Shown here piece after piece: positions 10,966 through 20,720 of a stretch of DNA of 64,000 bases; within the stretch, counting starts at the first letter, position 1, and the number at the start of each line of letters is the position of its first letter. The stretch is taken from contig NC_085138.1 of NCBI RefSeq assembly GCF_035046485.1, forward strand, positions 448,857,204-448,921,203, in the 5' to 3' direction. Made by a program: the position numbers and the translations under genes. The notes beneath the pieces are model-generated. The model saw only the letters and a program-made list of their open reading frames with translations, did no database searches and was not told where the DNA came from. The DNA is from Aedes albopictus (Eukaryota; Arthropoda; Insecta; Diptera; Culicidae).

Positions 10966-11117
10966 TATTATAAACACATGAGAAAAAAAATTACAAATTA
11001 CAAACATATTCAAATTACAAAAATTAACACAAAACAGTTGACAAGAAACACATAACACTTACAATTCCGCCGCCCGTTCGTCTTCTACGGCGGTGTTCTT
11101 AATTCTAATTATCTAAT

Positions 11118-12194
11118 CTATGTCACTTCTCTGTGTCGTCGTCGTTCCGTTCGGTGCTGTTCGTCTTTCAATTTATTAATCAAGTTGTTATATGTGTTAG
11201 AGAACCCATCTACGTCACGCTGCAAATTAACCGTCGTGTCTTTATTTATCTTAATGTGGATCACCTCGGCTGTTAGTCTGCTCGCGTAATTTTCGATTCT
11301 CTCCAGAATGTGAGTTCTGGAGAAGTCGAAGCGATGACCGTTGTCGACCGCGTGTTGGGTGAGTCCCGTAGCTGATGCGTTGGTGCGTACAGAGTTTCTG
11401 TGTTGCGCAATGCGCTTGTCTAAGGTTTGCGACGTTTGTCCTATGTATTCCTTTGCTTCGCATGCCCCACAAGGAATTGAATATACCACGTTTGTTTCTT
11501 TCATTGGTGGTATGGCATCCTTCAGTTTGGTGAAAACCGTGTTTTTCACCTTATCACAAGGTTTGAATGAAGCCGTGATGTCGTGTTTCTTCAATGTTTT
11601 TCTCACTTTTTCGCTGAGACCCGGGATGTATGGGATAGACACGTACTTTTTTGGTTCCTCTTTTTTCCTCTCATTCTCCATCGTGTTGTACAGCAGATGG
11701 ACTCGTTCTCGCAACGTTCGTTTTATGAGATCCTCCGGGTAGTTGTTGTTGCGAAGAATCTTTTTAACCATTCCAATGCTTTCCTCCCTTCGATCGGTGT
11801 CCGTCAGCTTGAGTGCCCGATCGATGAGCGCGATCATCGTGTTCACCTTGTGGGTATGCGGGCTCTCCGAGTTATAGTCTAGGTAGCGACCATCTCTTTG
11901 CTTCGGAAACCAAATTTTCCGAATTCTCTCACCGCTTCGCGAGAGCGTGAGATCCAGGAATCGAAGTGCCTCATCCATTTCTTCCTCCACGGTGAATTGT
12001 AGCTTCTCGTCGATGACGTTGAACTGCTCCACCACTTTCTCCACATCTTCTCTTCTCCCGACGATGAAGCAGTCGTCGACGTACCGTCTGTATATGGACA
12101 GGGTGATGTTATTCTCCTCCAGTCTTGTTATGGCATCCTGTTCTACCTTCTCCATGATTAGGTTCGCTACTACCGGTGAAAGGGGGGATCCCAT
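11118..12194 (-). CDS. Penelope-like protein, C-terminal part: reverse transcriptase end and GIY-YIG endonuclease
   Basis: The 358-residue open frame starts at a methionine that is internal to the normal protein: MGSPLSPVVAN is the conserved RT segment just before the active site. The catalytic motif YVDD is at residues 38-41. The RT thumb region follows, then a cysteine-containing linker (IPCGACEAKEYIGQT, about residues 235-255) leading into the GIY-YIG-type nuclease with conserved R and H residues downstream (KRIAQHRNS). The family uses the nuclease to nick target DNA and the RT to copy its RNA there. The N-terminal RT fingers are missing, so this copy should be inactive. Its sequence is the same as the facing copy over their overlap. 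Confidence 0.85.
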   Translation of the reverse strand: MGSPLSPVVANLIMEKVEQDAITRLEENNITLSIYRRYVDDCFIVGRREDVEKVVEQFNVIDEKLQFTVEEEMDEALRFLDLTLSRSGERIRKIWFPKQRDGRYLDYNSESPHTHKVNTMIALIDRALKLTDTDRREESIGMVKKILRNNNYPEDLIKRTLRERVHLLYNTMENERKKEEPKKYVSIPYIPGLSEKVRKTLKKHDITASFKPCDKVKNTVFTKLKDAIPPMKETNVVYSIPCGACEAKEYIGQTSQTLDKRIAQHRNSVRTNASATGLTQHAVDNGHRFDFSRTHILERIENYASRLTAEVIHIKINKDTTVNLQRDVDGFSNTYNNLINKLKDEQHRTERRRHREVT

Positions 12195-13231
12195 GGGGAC
12201 GGAGAAGAGAAGATGTGGAGAAAGTGGTGGAGCAGTTCAACGTCATCGACGAGAAGCTACAATTCACCGTGGAGGAAGAAATGGATGAGGCACTTCGATT
12301 CCTGGATCTCACGCTCTCGCGAAGCGGTGAGAGAATTCGGAAAATTTGGTTTCCGAAGCAAAGAGATGGTCGCTACCTAGACTATAACTCGGAGAGCCCG
12401 CATACCCACAAGGTGAACACGATGATCGCGCTCATCGATCGGGCACTCAAGCTGACGGACACCGATCGAAGGGAGGAAAGCATTGGAATGGTTAAAAAGA
12501 TTCTTCGCAACAACAACTACCCGGAGGATCTCATAAAACGAACGTTGCGAGAACGAGTCCATCTGCTGTACAACACGATGGAGAATGAGAGGAAAAAAGA
12601 GGAACCAAAAAAGTACGTGTCTATCCCATACATCCCGGGTCTCAGCGAAAAAGTGAGAAAAACATTGAAGAAACACGACATCACGGCTTCATTCAAACCT
12701 TGTGATAAGGTGAAAAACACGGTTTTCACCAAACTGAAGGATGCCATACCACCAATGAAAGAAACAAACGTGGTATATTCAATTCCTTGTGGGGCATGCG
12801 AAGCAAAGGAATACATAGGACAAACGTCGCAAACCTTAGACAAGCGCATTGCGCAACACAGAAACTCTGTACGCACCAACGCATCAGCTACGGGACTCAC
12901 CCAACACGCGGTCGACAACGGTCATCGCTTCGACTTCTCCAGAACTCACATTCTGGAGAGAATCGAAAATTACGCGAGCAGACTAACAGCCGAGGTGATC
13001 CACATTAAGATAAATAAAGACACGACGGTTAATTTGCAGCGTGACGTAGATGGGTTCTCTAACACATATAGGGTAGCGCACCCAGAAATCGCCCAGTTTA
13101 TGCGGGAATTTGTCTTCCGCAGCTTAAAAATCATGCTTCTAGGACAAGTCAACTACGTTTTTTTCGGTAAATATGTAAAAACGCATGTGTTCTTGCTTTT
13201 ACGGGACAAGAATTTAAAAATAATGTCGTGA
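12176..13231 (+). pseudogene. Penelope-like RT/GIY-YIG fragment interrupted by a transposon
   Basis: The open frame covers the region from just after the RT YVDD motif (GRREDVEKV) through the GIY-YIG domain (YIGQT) to GFSNTY at about 13068. The original reading then continues only beyond the 9.66-kb insertion, at 22730 (NNLINKLKDEQ). The last residues up to 13231 are read from the inserted transposon and are not Penelope-like. The first residues (12176-12200) come from the junction with the opposite copy. It lacks the RT catalytic aspartates, so it is a dead fragment. Confidence 0.85.
12201..13070 (+). mobile_element. Penelope-like element, right (plus-strand) truncated copy, 5' segment
   Basis: It begins at GGAGAAGAGAAGATGTGG, about 140 bp further into the RT than the left copy, and runs to the TA at 13069-13070, where a DNA transposon interrupts it. 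The remainder resumes at 22728. Together with 10862-12058 it forms an inverted repeat of about 1.2 kb per arm with only occasional differences seen. Confidence 0.8.
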
Positions 13232-13600
13232 AATCTTTAATAAATGGTTTAATTAAAAACGACCTCATGGTCCCCAATTTCGACCCCCTTGATCCTATTT
13301 TCGCCCACCATTGGAACCAGTTTTCGCCCACTTCAAAAACTTATTGTTTTAACATTCTTTACATGTTTTGATCCTTAAGATAATGTAATTTATCTGCCGA
13401 TGAACTAAAACATAAATGTTTGACATCAAAATGATGTATCTATCGTATTGCCAGTTAAAAAAATACACCTCAAATAGCCGGCCATGGGTACCATGAGTTC
13501 CCACATGATAGAATTACTTATATTTCCGTTAATTTTCCATCTTTTGTTTACATCATTTTTGGCTTTATTTGATCCGAGATTTGTTTTCCATTAAACAATT

Positions 13601-13813
13601 AGGGTCTTGTACCATTTGGGCAGGTGTACCTATTCTGGGCACTTGCCGCTATAACTAAGTCAATTTCAAACCGATTGATTTGAGATTTTGTATAGAGTTA
13701 GATACTGTACGTGCCTAACTCTAAACAAAAATTCAAATCAATCCGTTTGAAATTGACTTAGTTATAGCGGCAAGTGCCGAATAGGTACACCTGCCCAAAT
13801 GGTACAAGACCCT
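13601..13813. mobile_element. hairpin MITE nested in the DNA transposon
   Basis: Two arms of about 95-100 bp are near-perfect reverse complements, with outer ends AGGGTCTTGTACCATTTGGG and CCCAAATGGTACAAGACCCT. They are separated by a short AT-rich centre near 13705. A target duplication is not clear. Confidence 0.75.
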
Positions 13814-13954
13814 TTTTTCAAAATGCATCGGTGCAGCATTTTTTTTTTTCAAAAATAAGACACAATCGAGTACTAGATCAGAAGTAGTCTGAATTTTGAG
13901 TTGTAGCATTCTCCATTTATTGCCTCTTACACAACACAGTGACATGGTTTCATA

Positions 13955-14015
13955 TTATTTGGCCGAATGTGATTTAGCCGAACGCCATTTGGCCAAAAGG
14001 ATAATTTGGCCGATT
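13955..14015. repeat. short TTTGGCCGAA minisatellite
   Basis: Four imperfect copies of TTTGGCCGAA / TTAGCCGAA / TTTGGCCAAA at about 14-17 base spacing. No coding meaning. Confidence 0.6.
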
Positions 14016-14142
14016 GCCGTTGTCATGTCACTGTTTTCACTATCAATACTTCTAAAGAACAGAAAAGAAGGAAAAATCTGACAAAAATATTTACAATTTC
14101 AGCGCCTACTAATCCCTTAAATTGCAAAACTGAAGGCTTTAA

Positions 14143-14295
14143 TACACGCTTTACCAAGTGTGCTAACTTTTCCGCCCGCATGAACCAACATCGAAGTAAA
14201 CGCTTGACATTTCCAATGTTTTGTCAATGTTGCGACCGTTTTTGGCCTGCTGGGTTATGCGTGCGGAAAAGTTTGCACACTTGGCAAAGCGTGTA
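14143..14295. mobile_element. MITE with long direct flanking repeat (Mutator-like)
   Basis: The ends TACACGCTTTACCAAGTGTG and the complement of CACACTTGGCAAAGCGTGTA form a terminal inverted repeat continuing through the CTTTTCCGC region. CTGAAGGCTTTAA (14130-14142) and CTGAAGGCTTAA (14296-14307) flank it. A duplication of about 9-12 bp is typical of Mutator-like elements. Confidence 0.6.
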
Positions 14296-14309
14296 CTGAA
14301 GGCTTAAGG

Positions 14310-15211
14310 AGAATGATCCAAAGGAAGAAATATTTCTGATCATCATATTGGACACATTTTACGCGTACGTTTTGAGCGAGAATCAAACTTTTGTTTCAGA
14401 AATTGTTATGTTGTTAAATACATGATAACCAGCGCATCAAGCCATCAGATTTGAATACAAGCTTCAATTTATGCTTTCTTATTAGGAATTGGGTCTTTTT
14501 ACTTCAGACGAAACAAAAAAACACATGGTAGCGGGACTCTATCGCAAAAAATAACAAATTTTGGATGAACGCTAAGAATTTTGTTACCTTCTCGAAACAG
14601 TTTACATTACAAACGAGTTTGCATCTACATATAGCTCAACAATACTTGGGTACTATAACATACTGCCACTACCTGATAGGGTTTGCCTAAATTGTAATTT
14701 ATGGTCGTCAGCATATGATTTTATATTGTTCAACAATAAACATCATGAGAAAAACTAACCTTATCAGTAAGAATAAACTAAATATTTGGACTTTATGTCA
14801 ATTGGTATTTTTCAATGCGGGATTACTTATCAATGTATCCCTTCCCCTCTTAGATTTTTATCCAATCCACCTTCTTATCAAAATACCTACCAGATATATA
14901 AACGATTTTGAACTAGAAATAAAGCAAGTTTAGTCCTTCTCACCGCTTTTATAAAAATAACAGCTTTTCGGTAAAATTCGCCCAAGAGGGTCGAAAACTG
15001 GCTCAGCGGGTATGAGAAGTACAGTATATGAAGATTCGCCCAGGGCGAATTATGGATCAGCGTTGTAATTCGAGTACCAGTTTTCGCCATCTGATTTAAA
15101 TGGAATTTCGCGAAGTTAATCACAACATTTCCGTTTAAAAGAGCTTTTAAAATATAAATTAATTGATATTCAACGTTATAAACGAAAATATATCGATAAA
15201 CACTTTCAATA
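14310..15211. other. internal sequence of the DNA transposon, non-coding
   Basis: AT-rich with no transposase remnant. The words ATTCGCCCA (14978, 15034) and TTTTCGCC (about 15082) repeat the subterminal motif of the host transposon. Confidence 0.5.
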
Positions 15212-15216
15212 TATAC

Positions 15217-15463
15217 AGTTATGTGAATAACCACATCCACATCAGCAGTATCACCACGCGCTCGGACTTTGCACCATGCTGACCCAGCGACATACACCCA
15301 GAATGCCCGGTCAGCAATTATAAGGAATAAAGACAGGGACCAGTCAGTAGGACAGTTCAGTTCAGTGTTAAGAGTACAGTGTGTTAGATGTAATTCGAAT
15401 CAATGTAAGTTCAAGTGATTAATAAATGTTTTTTTTATAAGACCAGAAGGTCTGTAATATCTT
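15217..15463 (+). repeat. 5' LTR
   Basis: 247 bp, starting AGTTATGTGAATAACC and ending GTAATATCTT. It contains TCAGT initiator-like words near 15338-15365 and a poly(A) signal AATAAA at 15421-15426. It matches the 3' LTR base for base on reading. Confidence 0.95.
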
Positions 15464-15481
15464 TGGCGCAGCCGTCCGGTA
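15464..15481 (+). promoter_or_regulatory. tRNA primer-binding site
   Basis: TGGCGCAGCCGTCCGGTA directly abuts the 5' LTR. The TGGCGCAG start matches the tRNA-Ser type site used by 17.6 and 297. The exact tRNA is inferred. Confidence 0.75.
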
Positions 15482-15605
15482 GCTGTTTAAAGTGCGTGTA
15501 GAAAACAGTGTAAAAATTTTGATTCGTAAATCAAAATTCTAGTAGGTCCGCGAGTAATTTACATAGTGAAAGCATCCAGCGTCATCGAGAGTGTGCTAGG
15601 AGTTG

Positions 15606-15659
15606 ATGCCTCACCGCACGACACCAACAACAGTGAACCGCGATCCCCCACGATTGTAA
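15606..15659 (+). CDS. 17-codon upstream ORF in the retrotransposon leader
   Basis: ATG at 15606 opens a 17-codon frame that ends with TAA just three bases before the splice donor at 15662/15663. It lies upstream of gag in both unspliced and spliced leader RNA and could reduce or regulate gag initiation. Whether it is translated is unknown. Confidence 0.35.
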   Translation: MPHRTTPTTVNRDPPRL

Positions 15660-15662
15660 CAG

Positions 15663-15981
15663 GTAAGTGAAACCTGCGATTTTATTTACTCCGTGCGTTC
15701 TTAGAGAGGCACGATTAATACTATCCATTTTTCATTTATCGTATTGAAATTGAACCGTCCTTAGAGGAAGTTTAATTTCATCGCGATAAAATAAAGTTGA
15801 TTACACACGTTACCCGTTCTTAGAGAGAGGTAACACGTGCAACAATTTAATTTATCGTCTGGATAGCAAAAGTTCTTAGAGAAGTTGCTTCCTAAACAGA
15901 ATTAGCAAAGTTCCAAGAGAATTGTTATTCTGAGAAACATCACGAGTTCTTAGAGAACGTGAGTTTCTAAAAACATTTCAG
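15663..15981 (+). other. probable leader intron upstream of gag
   Basis: The donor CAG|GTAAGTG (15662/15663) matches the consensus closely. The acceptor AAACATTTCAG ends at 15981, three bases before the gag ATG. The interval of 319 bp contains no gag codons and holds the six-hairpin array. The donor may also serve the spliced env message. Splicing is inferred from signals only. Confidence 0.6.
15692..15967 (+). promoter_or_regulatory. array of six stem-loops with a shared loop motif
   Basis: Six successive hairpins carry near-identical loops of the form GTTCTTAGAGA. The stems differ: CGTGC/GCACG (15692-15713), GAAATTGAAC/GTTTAATTTC (15746-15779), GTTACC/GGTAAC (15809-15834), AGCAA/TTGCT (15865-15889), TAGCAA/TTGTTA (15903-15927) and GAAAC-TCACG/CGTGA-GTTTC (15934-15967, one bulge). 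The loops of the second and fifth vary slightly (TCCTTAGAGG, TTCCAAGAGA). Different stems that still pair, around a constant loop, point to selection on RNA structure or on a hyphenated protein site. Confidence 0.75.
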
Positions 15982-15984
15982 TTA

Positions 15985-17211
15985 ATGCCTAAAACTCCCA
16001 ACAGGGCCAAGAGTGCCTTGCACATTACAAGGAATATACTGAAAAATAAAAACAAGGTGCAGTCAGCCTCTGAATCCACCACTGATTCCGATAACGATTC
16101 AATCGAATCGGCTGAATTTGCGCACGTCCCACTGAAAGATCTGCATATTTCGCTCGATCAAATCAACATGGCAATGGAAAACCCTTTAGACCAAATTGCG
16201 GCACAACTTAATACGATGATGCAAGCAATTAACAGGCTTGATGCAAAACAGAATGAATATGACGCGCTCATTCGAAACGCAACTAGTGCTCCTCCCGCTC
16301 CACCTTTGCCTTCCACCGAGTCACCCACAGGGCAACAAACGAGAACGAACCTCGACTATCTGTTCAAAATACCGGATCCTATTAAGTCGCTCCCGGTATT
16401 CGAAGGAAATCGCAAACAGTTAACCGCTTGGTTGCAAACTGCGGAGAATACATTAAACTTTTTGAAACCACATGTTAACGATACACTTTTCAAAATGTAC
16501 GTCACTGCCGTGACTAACAAAATTGCCGGAAAAGCAAAAGACATTTTATGTTTAGCCGGGAATCCAGATGATTTTGACGTTATTAAAGATATTTTAACAA
16601 ACGCACTCGGAGACAGACAGGAGTTATCAACATACAAATGCCAGCTTTGGCAGAATAAAATGTCGGAGGGCATATCAATACAAAAATATCACCAAAAAAC
16701 AAAAGACATTATACAGAGCATAACAAATTTGGCAAAACAGAAACAATTATACAAAGACAACTGGCAGGCTATTAACGCATTTATTGATGAAGACGGCCTT
16801 GCCGCCTTTATTGCCGGTCTTAAAGAACCGTACTTTGGGTATGCGCAAGCAGCCAGACCCACTGATATTGAAGATGCATACGCATTCTTATGTAAATTTA
16901 AGTCTAAGGAATTAACAGCTTCCTACATGTCAGAAACACCTAAACACCCAAAACATTTCAAACAAAATTCGAGATTTGAGAAACCTCACTCGCATAACAA
17001 CATTACTGAAGAGAAAACGGATTATAAAAACAACCAGAAACCAACAACATCATCAACCCCGATGGAAACCGAATCTACTAAAAGTCGTTTGACTCTTAAT
17101 AGAAGGCTAATTAACAATCATGAACTTGATAGCTCTGAGTCCGAAGACGAAGCACCGGAAGAAATTTCCGTAAATTTTCAAGTACATGCGGAGTCCAAAA
17201 ACGAGACATGA
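15985..17211 (+). CDS. gag: retrotransposon Gag protein
   Basis: 408 residues, starting at the first ATG after the candidate leader splice acceptor. Gag forms the particle around the genomic RNA. The N-terminus is basic and then Ser/Asp-rich. A proline-rich linker lies near residues 94-105, followed by the helical capsid-like region (about 120-310, with FEGNRKQLTAWLQTAENTL). The C-terminus is acidic and Ser-rich (SSESEDEAPEE). No CCHC zinc knuckle is present, as in other insect errantivirus Gags. The stop TGA overlaps the ATG of the pol frame as ATGA (17208-17211), placing pol in the -1 frame. The frame is intact. Confidence 0.9.
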   Translation: MPKTPNRAKSALHITRNILKNKNKVQSASESTTDSDNDSIESAEFAHVPLKDLHISLDQINMAMENPLDQIAAQLNTMMQAINRLDAKQNEYDALIRNATSAPPAPPLPSTESPTGQQTRTNLDYLFKIPDPIKSLPVFEGNRKQLTAWLQTAENTLNFLKPHVNDTLFKMYVTAVTNKIAGKAKDILCLAGNPDDFDVIKDILTNALGDRQELSTYKCQLWQNKMSEGISIQKYHQKTKDIIQSITNLAKQKQLYKDNWQAINAFIDEDGLAAFIAGLKEPYFGYAQAARPTDIEDAYAFLCKFKSKELTASYMSETPKHPKHFKQNSRFEKPHSHNNITEEKTDYKNNQKPTTSSTPMETESTKSRLTLNRRLINNHELDSSESEDEAPEEISVNFQVHAESKNET

Positions 17212-18146
17212 ACTTCTTGCCATATCTCGAAATCAAACATCCAGAAACAGACACGTTAATAAAACTCTTGATTGACTCGGGTGCTAATAAAAACATTATC
17301 TCCCCAGGATTTCTAACACAAACGAAACCCATAAACACCTCTATTAGGAATGTCAATGGAAACCAAACAATAAAGAACAAAGGCAAATTAAAGATTTTCA
17401 AAAACCTTCCCCCGCTGTCATTTTATGAATATAAATTTCACGAATTTTTCGACGGCATATTAGGTGCCGAATCTCTAGCCAGATTCAAAGCAAAACTTAA
17501 TTTTAGATCTGAAACGCTACGACTAAACGGAGAAAAAGTAAAATTCTTAAAATACTTTCTTTCAAAAGCCCCTATATATCACCACACAGTCACTTTGGAT
17601 ACACTTAATAACGGAGACTGGTTTGTCCCGGAATTCCAGAAATTGAATGAAAATTCAGTTATCGAGCCAGGATTATACAAGGCAGACAACTTAAAAACCA
17701 CCATTAATATTATTTCTACAGAAAAGGAACCCCCAAAACTCCCATGTCTCAAAGTCACAATTAACAACTACGAAACCATCGACCCCATCCCTATTGAATC
17801 AAAGGAAAAACTTAGTATCGATGAAATACGCAGCGTTATTAGAACTGAACACCTATCTCCATTAGAAAAGTCGGAATTAATAAATCTGATTTACAATAAT
17901 CAACAAGTTTTATTACGAAAAAACGAAAAACTATCATCCACTACCGCTATAAAACACAAAATAATAACCAATAATGATGCCCCTGTTTATACTAAAAGCT
18001 ACCGCTATCCCCACCATTACCGGAAAGATGTTGAAGACCAGATTCAAGAAATGCTTGATAATGGTATCATCACCCATTCATCCAGCCCATATTCTTCCCC
18101 GATTTGGGTTGTACCAAAAAAAAACAGATGCTTCGGGAAAACGTAA
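17208..18146 (+). CDS. pol: Pol, first segment: aspartic protease and start of reverse transcriptase (frame broken)
   Basis: 312 codons in the -1 frame relative to gag. The ATG overlaps the gag stop, so expression could be by -1 frameshifting or reinitiation. The retroviral-type protease active site LLIDSGA is at residues 20-26. The frame then enters the start of the reverse transcriptase (SSPYSSPIWVVPKK, the segment just before the RT fingers). Homology leaves this frame in a run of nine A (18116-18124). The frame ends at a TAA at 18144-18146. The rest of Pol continues in the +1 frame. The break may be a real mutation or a homopolymer sequencing error. Confidence 0.85.
   Translation: MNFLPYLEIKHPETDTLIKLLIDSGANKNIISPGFLTQTKPINTSIRNVNGNQTIKNKGKLKIFKNLPPLSFYEYKFHEFFDGILGAESLARFKAKLNFRSETLRLNGEKVKFLKYFLSKAPIYHHTVTLDTLNNGDWFVPEFQKLNENSVIEPGLYKADNLKTTINIISTEKEPPKLPCLKVTINNYETIDPIPIESKEKLSIDEIRSVIRTEHLSPLEKSELINLIYNNQQVLLRKNEKLSSTTAIKHKIITNNDAPVYTKSYRYPHHYRKDVEDQIQEMLDNGIITHSSSPYSSPIWVVPKKNRCFGKT
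18116..18124 (+). other. A9 homopolymer at the pol frame break
   Basis: Conserved RT homology passes from frame 0 to frame 1 exactly at this run of nine A. It is the only break found within pol. Confidence 0.8.
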
Positions 18147-20634
18147 AGTACGAGTAGTTATCGACTATAGGAAATTAAATGATAAAACTATAGACGATAA
18201 ATATCCCATGCCTCAAATAGAGGATATACTTGATCATCTTGGAAAATCTGTCTATTTTACCACACTAGACCTTAAATCCGGATTTCATCAAATTGAGATG
18301 GATCCGAAGCACAGAGAGAAAACCGCATTTTCTACAGACAAGGGCCACTTCGAGTTTACTCGGATGCCGTTTGGCCTGAAAAACGCCCCAGCCACCTTCC
18401 AGAGGGCTATGAATAATATTCTTAAGGACTATATCGGCACCATTTGTTTTGTGTACCTCGATGATATTGTTATCGTCGGACGGAACCTGAAAGAACACTT
18501 GCAAAATCTCATTCTTATTTTGAAAAGACTATCACAGTTTAATTTAAAAATACAACTCGACAAGTGCGAATTTTTAAAGAAGGAAACGGAATTCCTAGGT
18601 CACATCATCTCTGAAGATGGTGTTAAACCAAACCCCGACAAAATTGAAAAGATTCTTAACTGGCCAATCCCCAAAACTGATACTCAGATTAAGCAATTCC
18701 TAGGACTAGCTGGATATTATCGTCGGTTCATCAGAGATTTTTCGAAAATTACAAAACCCATGACAAAATATTTAAAAAAAGACATACCATTAAACCTTCA
18801 GGACCAGAATTATTTGAACGCATTCAACACTTTGAAGCAAATCATATCTACGGATCAAGTATTAGCTTATCCGCAATATGATAAACCGTTTATATTAACA
18901 ACAGATGCGTCAGATTTCGCATTAGGCGCAGTTCTGTCCCAAATGCAAGAAGGCATTGAGAGGCCTATCGCTTTTGGATCCAGAACATTGTCAGAAACGG
19001 AATCACGGTATGCCACAAACGAAAAAGAGGCATTAGCTATTAAATGGGCTACCCAAAAATTCAAAAACTATCTTCACGGCGCAAAATTTACCTTAGTCAC
19101 CGATCACAAACCCCTTACGTTCATTAAAACTTCAGATAAAAATCCAAAAATTCTTAGATGGAGATTAGATCTAGAAACCTTTGACTATGACATAAAATAT
19201 AAAGAAGGACGAGCCAACGTAGTTGCCGACGCATTAAGCCGACGCCCATTGGAGGTCAACAAAAATGAAATTATAATTGATACAAATCCTTCCATTTCAG
19301 GTACAAACCAGGAGAGAAATTCTAACATGGAAGAACCATCCGCAGACAACGAAACAATACACAGTGGAGATGATTCTAATGATTTTTATATACACTTTGT
19401 AGATCGCCCCATCAACCATTTCAAAAACCAACTGATTTTTCGGACATCTGGAATAACCACAACCATAAAGGAAACCCTCTTCCAAAATCATCGACGGACG
19501 ATCGTGGCACAACCCAATTTTTCCAAAGAAGATATAACAAACTTTTTGAAAGTTCACCACAATGGTAAGCAAACCGCCATTCTCGCCCCAGACCCCATTA
19601 TGCTTATCATACAAGAAGTATTTAAAGAACACTTTGATGCGAAAAGTCACTTCGTCTTTACAACTAAACTCGTTGAAGATGTACAAAACGAAGAAAGACA
19701 GAATCAATTAATTATTAATGAACATGAACGAGCCCATCGAGGAATAACGGAAGTAAACTCTCAATTAAAAAGATCCTACTATTTCCCCAAGATGAGCAAA
19801 CTCATAAATATGCTAATCAACTCTTGCCGCGTTTGTAACAAACATAAGTACGAGCGTAAGCCGTACAATATAAAAATATCCCCCCGTCCGATAACGGAAA
19901 AACCGATGGAACGCGTCCATATGGACATTTTTATAATGGATTCCTGTAACTTTCTTTCCCTTATAGATTCATTTACTAAGCACCTCCAATTGTATAACAT
20001 GAAAACAAAAAACCTTACCGACGTTCAAAAGGCATTAACTAAATACTTTGTATCCTTTGGCATCCCAAAATTAATCGTAACAGACCACGAAACGACGTTC
20101 CAATCAATACAATTTAGAAATTTTGTCAATCAAGCTGGATCTTCTTTAGCTTATGCTTCTTCGTCAGAAGCTAACGGTCAAATTGAAAGGGCACACTCGA
20201 CTATAATCGAAATTTTTAACAGTAACAAACATAAATTCGATAATTTAGGCACAAAATCAATGATTAAACTATCAGTTGCATTGTATAATAACTCTGTTCA
20301 CTCTGCCACTTCTTTCACTCCCAATGAACTGCTTTTTAACAATAACAATAACACAAACCCAATTGATATTGTCGAGAAGGCAAATAAACTATTTACCGAT
20401 GCAAGAATAAACATGTATAAAGCCCAAATAAAATTAAGAAAACAAAATGGCGATAAGGAAGATCCACCCGTATTTGAAGAAAATCAGACGGTCTACGTTA
20501 TTCCAAATATCAGAACGAAACAAGAACCACGAGCCAAAGAAACTAAAACCCACGATGTAAAACATAAAACATTCAGAAACGAAAGAAGCATTAAAAGAAA
20601 TAAAAACAAAATTAAACGAATAAAGAAAACGTAA
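18125..20634 (+). CDS. pol: Pol, second segment: reverse transcriptase, RNase H and integrase
   Basis: The open frame runs from 17974, but Pol homology starts only after the A-run. Counting from 17974, the RT has DLKSGFHQIEM and the catalytic YLDD at residues 161-164. RNase H shows TDAS at 310-313 and the tail DALSRRP. Integrase has the zinc-binding pair H584/H588 and C618/C621 and the catalytic triad D651, D704, E738 (TDHETTF, NGQIERAH). A lysine-rich C-terminus follows to the stop at 20632-20634. RT copies the genome, RNase H removes RNA and integrase inserts the DNA. All catalytic residues are present, so the only visible defect in this protein is the upstream frame break. Confidence 0.9.
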
Positions 20635-20639
20635 ACTAC

Positions 20640-20720
20640 ATATTACAGATTATCATCTATTTCCTGGCCATCTTACTACTTGCCGAATCCAAAATGGAAA
20701 TAAGGAATCAGTACTACTGA
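20640..20720 (+). CDS. signal-peptide-like segment upstream of env, in another frame
   Basis: In frame 0 (stop at 20718-20720) the DNA encodes a hydrophobic stretch, IIIYFLAILLLAES, typical of a secretion signal. It has no ATG upstream and lies in a different frame from the env frame starting at 20720. Env-like residues (NGNKESVLL) in the env frame begin before that ATG. The frame change occurs around an AAAA run at about 20692-20695. A candidate splice acceptor TATTACAG ends at 20648. Confidence 0.45.
   Translation: MLQIIIYFLAILLLAESKMEIRNQYY

Larger units (their letters stand above)
10831..12200 (-). mobile_element. Penelope-like element, left (minus-strand) truncated copy
   Basis: Sequence shared with the right copy begins at 10862 and runs to about 12058. 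Another 140 bp (to about 12200) extends further 5' into the reverse transcriptase. A 31-bp stretch (10831-10861) next to the target duplication is not shared. The element is 5'-truncated and joins the second copy head to head at about 12200/12201, an arrangement common in Penelope-like elements. Confidence 0.8.

Noticed and set aside
11341..12288. Plus-strand frames opposite the left Penelope-like gene and minus-strand frames opposite the right copy
   Set aside because: Antisense shadows of the conserved RT/GIY-YIG coding sequence. The two sets mirror each other because the copies are inverted.
17195..17205. Programmed -1 slippery heptamer at the gag/pol junction
   Set aside because: The in-frame sequence is C AAA AAC, not X XXY YYZ with three identical first bases, so it does not meet the rule. 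The ATGA overlap is a better supported feature.
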